62,083 nt of DNA from Rhizobium sp. R635. Lineage in GTDB: Bacteria > Pseudomonadota > Alphaproteobacteria > Rhizobiales > Rhizobiaceae. This document shows positions 58,012 through 62,083 of the stretch, piece by piece. Under the pieces are notes generated by a model. The model ran no database searches and was not told the origin of the DNA. It worked only from the letters and a program-made list of their open reading frames with translations. The stretch's first letter is position 1. The number at the start of each line of letters is the position of its first letter. The stretch is taken from the NCBI RefSeq assembly GCF_002211285.1, contig NZ_LOKX01000021.1:1-62083 (forward strand). Direction: 5' to 3'. Position numbers and translations under genes: made by a program.

Positions 58012-58433
58012 GATGGGAACTCGATTTCGAACAGAGGATCGCCGTAGCCCACCAGCGCGCCGGGCTCGGCGAGCCGCTTGGTCATGACACCGGAACGGCC
58101 GGCGCGAAGGGGAAGCAGCACATCCCCTACCCTGATGAAGCCGAGGATATCGGCTTGGGATAGCGACCGCGGCAGATTTTGGGGCGTCGCAGAGGTGCCC
58201 GGATGTTCGGCGCAGAAACGGCCCGCCATCGGCGCCTTCACGATTGCCTGCGCGGAGGCCGGCGCGCGCGGCGCCGTTTCCGCCGCGCTGATCCGCGCCT
58301 CTCCCTCCCCTGAAATGACGATGCGAAGCTGTGCGCCCGGTCGGGAGATTTCCAGCCCGGCCACTCCGGCGGCCGTCAGTGCTTGGGTCAGCTGGGCGAT
58401 GGTGGCCGGATCGCTGAAATCGATGGCGCTCAT
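58008..58433 (-). CDS. Biotinyl/lipoyl-carrier-like protein lacking the biotin lysine
   Basis: A 141-residue protein related to BCCP. The N-terminal helix region (SDPATIAQLTQAL) and IVKAPMAGRF resemble AccB. In the carrier domain (about residues 64-141) the EAMKM hairpin is replaced by RVGDV (101-105), so the biotin-accepting Lys is Asp104. It cannot be biotinylated there, while the flanking PLFEIE strand is kept. ATG 58433 overlaps the accC stop (ATGA); the frame to 58460 is too long. It may be a structural or regulatory subunit that has lost carrier function, or an assembly partner of the true AccB two genes upstream. Confidence 0.75.
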   Translation of the reverse strand: MSAIDFSDPATIAQLTQALTAAGVAGLEISRPGAQLRIVISGEGEARISAAETAPRAPASAQAIVKAPMAGRFCAEHPGTSATPQNLPRSLSQADILGFIRVGDVLLPLRAGRSGVMTKRLAEPGALVGYGDPLFEIEFPS

Positions 58434-59824
58434 GCCGCCGTCCTCCGCAGCTTCAGCCATTGTTCGAGATAGTGAATGTCAGTCTCGCCGCGCGCGAAAG
58501 CATGGTCCTCGAACAGGGCGCGCAGGAAGGGAATATTGGTGGCGATCCCCTCGATTTCGGTGCCGGCAAGCGCTTCGCACATCCTTGCCATGGCTTTCGC
58601 ACGCGTCGGCGCATGCACGATCAGCTTGGCGATCAGCGAGTCGTAGTAGGGCGAGACCTTGTAGCCGGCGCGGATATGCGTATCGACGCGGATACCCGGC
58701 CCCTGAGGCAAAGCCAGATGGGTGATGACACCCGCCGACGGCAGGAAGGTATCGGGATCTTCGGCGTTGATGCGGCATTCGAAAGAATGGCCTTCGCATG
58801 CCACATCGCCCTGGGCGAGATCGAGAGCGTGACCCTGGGCCGCCTTGATCTGCGCCTGGACGATGTCGAGCCCGCTCGTCATTTCGGTGACGGGATGTTC
58901 GACCTGAAGCCGCGTGTTCATTTCGATGAAATAGAAGGCGCCGTTCTCATAGAGAAATTCGAAGGTCCCGACGCCCCGGTAGCCGATCTGGCGGCAGGCC
59001 TCGACGCAGGCCATGCCGACCGGCTGGATGATGTCGGGTGCGATCCCGGGCGCCGGCGCTTCCTCCACCACCTTCTGATGGCGGCGCTGCATCGAGCAGT
59101 CCCGATGCCCCAGCCACACGGCATTGCCGTGGTCGTCGCAAAGAACCTGTATCTCGATATGGCGGGGATGCTCCAGGAATTTCTCCATGTAGAGCGAGGG
59201 CGAACCGAACGCCTTGCGGGCCTCTTCCCGCGTCAGCGCGATCGCTTCCTGCAACTGCCCGGCCTCCGGCACGACGCGCATGCCGCGTCCGCCGCCGCCG
59301 CCCGACGCCTTGATGATGACGGGATATCCGATCTCCAGCGCCACGCGCTCAATCGATGCGGGATCGTCCGGCAGCGCGGTATCCGGGCCGGGAACGCAGG
59401 GGACGCCGGCCGCCATCATCGCCCGCTTCGCCGCGATCTTGTCGCCCATGGTCGCGATCGACGAAGCCGTCGGACCGATGAAGACCAGCCCCGCTTTTTC
59501 GACCGCGTCGGCGAATGCGGCGTTTTCCGACAGAAAACCGTAACCGGGATGGACGGCGCCGGCACCGGTCAGACGCGCCGCGAGAAGAATGGCATCCTGA
59601 TTGAGATAACTCTTGGCGGCATTCGACGGGCCGACACAGAGGAAGCTGGCCATGGTTTTGCCGTAAGGCGCTTCCTTGTCCGCCTCGGAGCAGATGGCGA
59701 CCGCCGTGAGGCCGAGATCACGACAGGCGCGCTCTATCCGGACGGCGATCTCGCCGCGATTGGCGATGAGCACGGTCTCGAAGCGTCGGCCGGCAGCAGC
59801 GGGGTGTTCGGGCGTTTCCGGCAT
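58430..59824 (-). CDS. accC: Biotin carboxylase (AccC-type)
   Basis: A 464-residue ATP-grasp biotin carboxylase of full length with FETVLIANRGEIAVRIERACRDLGL near residues 15-39, the ATP loop SGGGGGRGMR near 174-183, CSMQRRHQKVVEEAPAPG near 243-260 and FIEMNTRLQVEHPVTEMT near 302-319. It overlaps the AccB and carrier-like genes by 1-4 bases. It is an accessory copy tied to pxp genes rather than the chromosomal fatty-acid enzyme, so it probably carboxylates the AccB-bound biotin for the PxpB/C carboxyltransferase-like pair. Confidence 0.88.
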   Translation of the reverse strand: MPETPEHPAAAGRRFETVLIANRGEIAVRIERACRDLGLTAVAICSEADKEAPYGKTMASFLCVGPSNAAKSYLNQDAILLAARLTGAGAVHPGYGFLSENAAFADAVEKAGLVFIGPTASSIATMGDKIAAKRAMMAAGVPCVPGPDTALPDDPASIERVALEIGYPVIIKASGGGGGRGMRVVPEAGQLQEAIALTREEARKAFGSPSLYMEKFLEHPRHIEIQVLCDDHGNAVWLGHRDCSMQRRHQKVVEEAPAPGIAPDIIQPVGMACVEACRQIGYRGVGTFEFLYENGAFYFIEMNTRLQVEHPVTEMTSGLDIVQAQIKAAQGHALDLAQGDVACEGHSFECRINAEDPDTFLPSAGVITHLALPQGPGIRVDTHIRAGYKVSPYYDSLIAKLIVHAPTRAKAMARMCEALAGTEIEGIATNIPFLRALFEDHAFARGETDIHYLEQWLKLRRTAA

Positions 59825-60255
59825 CAGGCGATCTCCGCCAGCAGATCGCCGGTCTCGACCTCGCCGCCGTCTATTTCGGTCAGGCGCGTGATGCGCCCGG
59901 CCCGCGGCGCGGCGATTTTGTTGAAGACCTTCATCGCTTCGATGATGAAGAGCGTCTGCCCCTCCTCCACCGCGTCGCCGACCACGACGAATGGCGGCTC
60001 CCCGGGCGCCGGGGTCCGGTGCAGAACGCCGAAGACGGGCGCCTTCACCGCCTGCGAGGTTTTCTCGGCGCCAGAAGGCGCATCGGAGACGACACTTTCT
60101 GTCGATTCCGGCGTTCGCGGAGGTTCGGCAACGGCGGGCTCCGCCGGCGACGTGCGAAAAATCCGAACCGTCACGTCCTTTTCCGTCACGGTCAGCTCGG
60201 TAATGTTCGATCGTCCGACAAAGTCGATCAGCGTCTTGATCTTCGAGAGGTCCAT
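59824..60255 (-). CDS. accB: Biotin carboxyl carrier protein (accessory AccB)
   Basis: A 143-residue BCCP with N-terminal MDLSKIKTLIDFVGRSNITELTV, a Pro/Ala-rich linker and a biotinyl domain with Lys109 in FIIEAMKVF. The sequence is short compared with the usual about 150-160 residues but complete. It starts the accB-accC-carrier-pxpBCA operon. The longer frame to 60399 is not supported. Its upstream gap is divergent from the MgtC/DUF4010 gene. Confidence 0.88.
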   Translation of the reverse strand: MDLSKIKTLIDFVGRSNITELTVTEKDVTVRIFRTSPAEPAVAEPPRTPESTESVVSDAPSGAEKTSQAVKAPVFGVLHRTPAPGEPPFVVVGDAVEEGQTLFIIEAMKVFNKIAAPRAGRITRLTEIDGGEVETGDLLAEIA

Positions 60256-60565
60256 GTGCGTGCTCGGAATTTTCAAAATTCCACCGCGCAGACCTGAGGT
60301 GTCAAATCGCCCGGCGTTATGATTTTCGTAGCACGACGCTTGGGCTGATGGGGTCAGACGAACTTTTGATGGAGTGCAGTCCGCACGCTGCGAGGACATG
60401 CCGCCGGATGCTTTTGCGGGGGTTGCGCGTTAACATGCCTCAAAGGAGTTGCGGCCATGTCCGGTATCCCTGATCGTGCGGCCCGGACGCAACGATTTTG
60501 ATCAGTCGCAATGATCGGGCCGCTGGTTGTGATTGGATTCCAAGAACAGGGAGGCGAATCCAGGG
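60256..60565. other. Divergent gap between accB operon and DUF4010 gene
   Basis: About 310 bases with no convincing gene. It should hold the promoter of the leftward accBC-pxp operon near its start and of the rightward membrane-protein gene. No specific operator, RNA or repeat was recognised. Confidence 0.4.
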
Positions 60566-61828
60566 ATGATGACGTCATTGGTGTTCACGGAAGCATTCCA
60601 GCGTCTCAGCCTCGCGCTTGCGATCGGGATCCTTGTCGGTATCGAACGCGGGTGGCGCGAGCGTGAGGCTGCGCCCGGCAAAAGGGTGGCGGGTATCCGC
60701 ACCTACGGCCTCTCGAGTTTCCTCGGCGGGTTCTGCGGTTTTCTGCAGCCGGTCACGGGACCGATCCTGCCGACAGCCATCTTTGCGTCCTTCTGCATCA
60801 CGATTCTCCTCTTCAGCCGGATGCAGGCAATGCGGGAGGAGGAATACAGCGCCACCGGCGCCATCGCCGCGATCACGGTCTTCGTGCTTGGCTTCGGCGC
60901 TGCCGTTGCGGACATGACGGCGACGGCCGCGAGTGCCGTCGCGATCACGGCGCTGCTGGCGGCGCGCGAGCCGCTGCATGGATTTCTCAGGAAATTGACC
61001 TGGCTCGAATTGCGGGCCGCGCTGATCCTGCTGACGATGACGGTCGTCATCCTTCCGATTCTTCCCAATGAGACGGTCGATCCCTGGCAAATGATCAACC
61101 CGTTCGAACTCTGGATGATGACGATCCTCATCGGCGCCGTTTCATTCGCCGGTTACGTCATGATCAGGCTCGCCGACACGAAGGCGGGGATATTGCTGAC
61201 CGGCGCCTGTGGCGGCTTGGTCTCCTCGACGGCTTTGACGCTTTCCTTCGCGCGTCAGTCGACGCAGATGACGGCCCTTTCGCCGCTGCTTTCGGCCGGA
61301 GCGATGCTGGCGGGCGCCGTATCGCTCACCCGGGTGCTCCTTGTCTGCGGCGTCATTGCGCCTGCGGTGCTGACGGAACTGGCGCCTGCGCTCGGACCGG
61401 CTGCCGCAATCCTTGCCGTGGGCGGGGGGCTCGCCGGCCTGTTGCGGCGCTCCGACAGCAGTTCCGATTTTGCTCCGCACAATCCGCTGGAAGTGATGGT
61501 CGTGCTGCGCTTTGCGCTTCTGCTTGCCGTCGTGATCGTCGTCACGCGGGCGACGCTCAACCTCTTTGGAACACAGTCGCTGAGCGCCGTCGCTTTCGTC
61601 ACCGGGCTCGGCGATCTCGATGCGATAACCCTCTCCGTCGCGAAGCTCGCGCCGCATAGCCTGCCGGCTGATGCAGCCGCACAGGCGATTGCGATCGCCG
61701 CCGTCGCCAATCTTCTCGCCAAGGCCGGCCTGGCGGCGAGCGCCGGCAGCAGCGGCTATGCGGTCCGGCTGGCGATCGCAACCGCTATTGCGGTGCTTGC
61801 CGGCGCTGCCGGCCTGCTCCTGACCTAA
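60566..61828 (+). CDS. MgtC/SapB-DUF4010 integral membrane protein
   Basis: A 420-residue membrane protein. The N-terminal MgtC-like part begins AFQRLSLALAIGILVGIERGWRER with KRVAGIRTYGLSSFLGGFCGFL, and at least ten hydrophobic segments run to the C-terminus, as in the DUF4010 group. MgtC relatives support Mg/phosphate homeostasis and survival in hosts. The role of DUF4010 proteins is not settled. Start is ATG 60566 (or 60569), with GGAGG about 11 bases upstream. It is divergent from accB. Confidence 0.85.
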   Translation: MMTSLVFTEAFQRLSLALAIGILVGIERGWREREAAPGKRVAGIRTYGLSSFLGGFCGFLQPVTGPILPTAIFASFCITILLFSRMQAMREEEYSATGAIAAITVFVLGFGAAVADMTATAASAVAITALLAAREPLHGFLRKLTWLELRAALILLTMTVVILPILPNETVDPWQMINPFELWMMTILIGAVSFAGYVMIRLADTKAGILLTGACGGLVSSTALTLSFARQSTQMTALSPLLSAGAMLAGAVSLTRVLLVCGVIAPAVLTELAPALGPAAAILAVGGGLAGLLRRSDSSSDFAPHNPLEVMVVLRFALLLAVVIVVTRATLNLFGTQSLSAVAFVTGLGDLDAITLSVAKLAPHSLPADAAAQAIAIAAVANLLAKAGLAASAGSSGYAVRLAIATAIAVLAGAAGLLLT

Positions 61829-61902
61829 AGCGCGTCGCGATCTTTCAGATCCGCTCCTTGCGCTTTAGATCTTTGTTTTTAAGTATGTCGTTATCGCAAA
61901 AC
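61827..61902. repeat. Rhizobium-type intergenic repeat with hairpins
   Basis: AAAGCGC (61827-61833) and GCGCTTT (61860-61866) enclose a GATC-TTTCA-GATC hairpin, followed by AGATCTTTGTTTTTAAG and ATGTCGTTATCGCAAAAC. The last segment is a familiar intergenic repeat in rhizobial genomes. The first overlaps the stop of the DUF4010 gene and probably works as its terminator. Recognition is from memory of rhizobial sequences, not from a search. Confidence 0.6.
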
Positions 61903-62083
61903 ATGGAGTAATCGCGGCGCGATCACCCCATGTCATATTTATCAGATGATGGCTGTCTGGGGTGGTTGCCCCCGGTAAGATGGCAATACGGGCTCACGAT
62001 TGAACCGGGCCCAAACATCGAATGGAGGCAACCATGGACCAATATATCGGGCTTGATGTTTCATTGAAAGAGACTGCGATCTC
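61903..62083 (+). mobile_element. IS110-family element, left end (cut by window edge)
   Basis: The segment before the transposase has the features of an IS110 5' end: a non-coding, structured stretch of about 130 bases, including ATGGAGTAATCGC (61903-61915) facing GCGATCACCCCAT (61919-61931) with 2 mismatches, and GGGGTGG/CCCCC and CGGGCTC/GAACCGGGCCC pairings near 61958-62012. The exact left boundary is uncertain. In IS110-type elements this 5' non-coding part can encode the bridge RNA that guides recombination. Confidence 0.6.
62034..62083 (+). CDS. IS110-family transposase, N-terminal start (partial)
   Basis: ATG 62034, with GGAGG nine bases upstream, begins MDQYIGLDVSLKETAI. The YIGLDVS segment matches the first DEDD-recombinase Asp of IS110 transposases. 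The frame runs off the window after 16 codons. The rest of the protein, including the remaining acidic residues and the catalytic Ser region, lies to the right. Confidence 0.8.
   Translation, partial: MDQYIGLDVSLKETAI

Overview
The window looks like part of an accessory replicon (large plasmid) of a fast-growing rhizobium in the Rhizobium etli / R. leguminosarum group. The evidence is high GC with rhizobial codon use, RIME-like and other Rhizobium-type intergenic repeats, a BA14K-family protein, a thiCOSGE operon behind a THI-box riboswitch, and IS fragments at both edges (IS5-type at the left, IS110-type at the right). No rRNA, tRNA, CRISPR array or replication origin was recognised.

Layout. 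(1) 1-14.9 kb: an IS5 remnant, a flavoprotein, a FadR-type GntR regulator, a decayed adenosine-deaminase fragment next to a DUF7079-like gene, then a tightly packed catabolic operon. The operon encodes a DUF1185 protein, an alpha/beta hydrolase, a flavin reductase, a luciferase-like monooxygenase, an aldehyde dehydrogenase, a NIPSNAP protein, a polyamine-type ABC importer, a succinate-semialdehyde dehydrogenase and a PhnD-like protein. Its enzyme set matches the trigonelline (N-methylnicotinate) ring-cleavage pathway described in Acinetobacter baylyi. Three copies of a TATGGTATACCATA-type dyad around the regulator and the operon are the likely operators. (2) 14.9-16.7 kb: a DapA-family lyase divergent from a second GntR regulator. 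(3) 17-27 kb: an RND efflux operon, a CpxRA-like two-component system, a NodT-type outer-membrane factor, a DUF3313 lipoprotein and two small secreted proteins. Four sites with identical 10-11-10 spacing of GTAAA-type half-sites, each followed by a -10-like hexamer at a fixed distance, define a local regulon. One of the four drives a region with no annotated gene. (4) 27-43 kb: a branched-chain amino-acid island. On the minus strand are isovaleryl-CoA dehydrogenase, methylcrotonyl-CoA carboxylase, a MaoC hydratase and a CitE-like lyase. On the plus strand are an SDR, a thiolase, an acyl-CoA dehydrogenase and the complete branched-chain 2-oxoacid dehydrogenase complex. An AraC regulator and an orphan antitoxin lie between them. 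(5) 42.9-48.2 kb: a ParDE-type module, then thiCOSGE with its TPP riboswitch. (6) 48.4-60.3 kb: an RraA-like protein, a polar amino-acid ABC importer, an SDR, a LysR regulator, an aminotransferase, PxpA/C/B, and AccC/AccB together with a biotinyl-like domain that has lost its lysine. This suggests a biotin-dependent lactam or amide carboxylase/hydrolase variant. (7) 60.5-62.1 kb: a MgtC/DUF4010 membrane protein, a Rhizobium-type repeat and the start of an IS110 element.

Taken together the region is a catabolic and stress-response accessory segment suited to plant-associated life: uptake and breakdown of N-compounds and branched-chain amino acids, thiamine synthesis, and envelope-stress or drug efflux.
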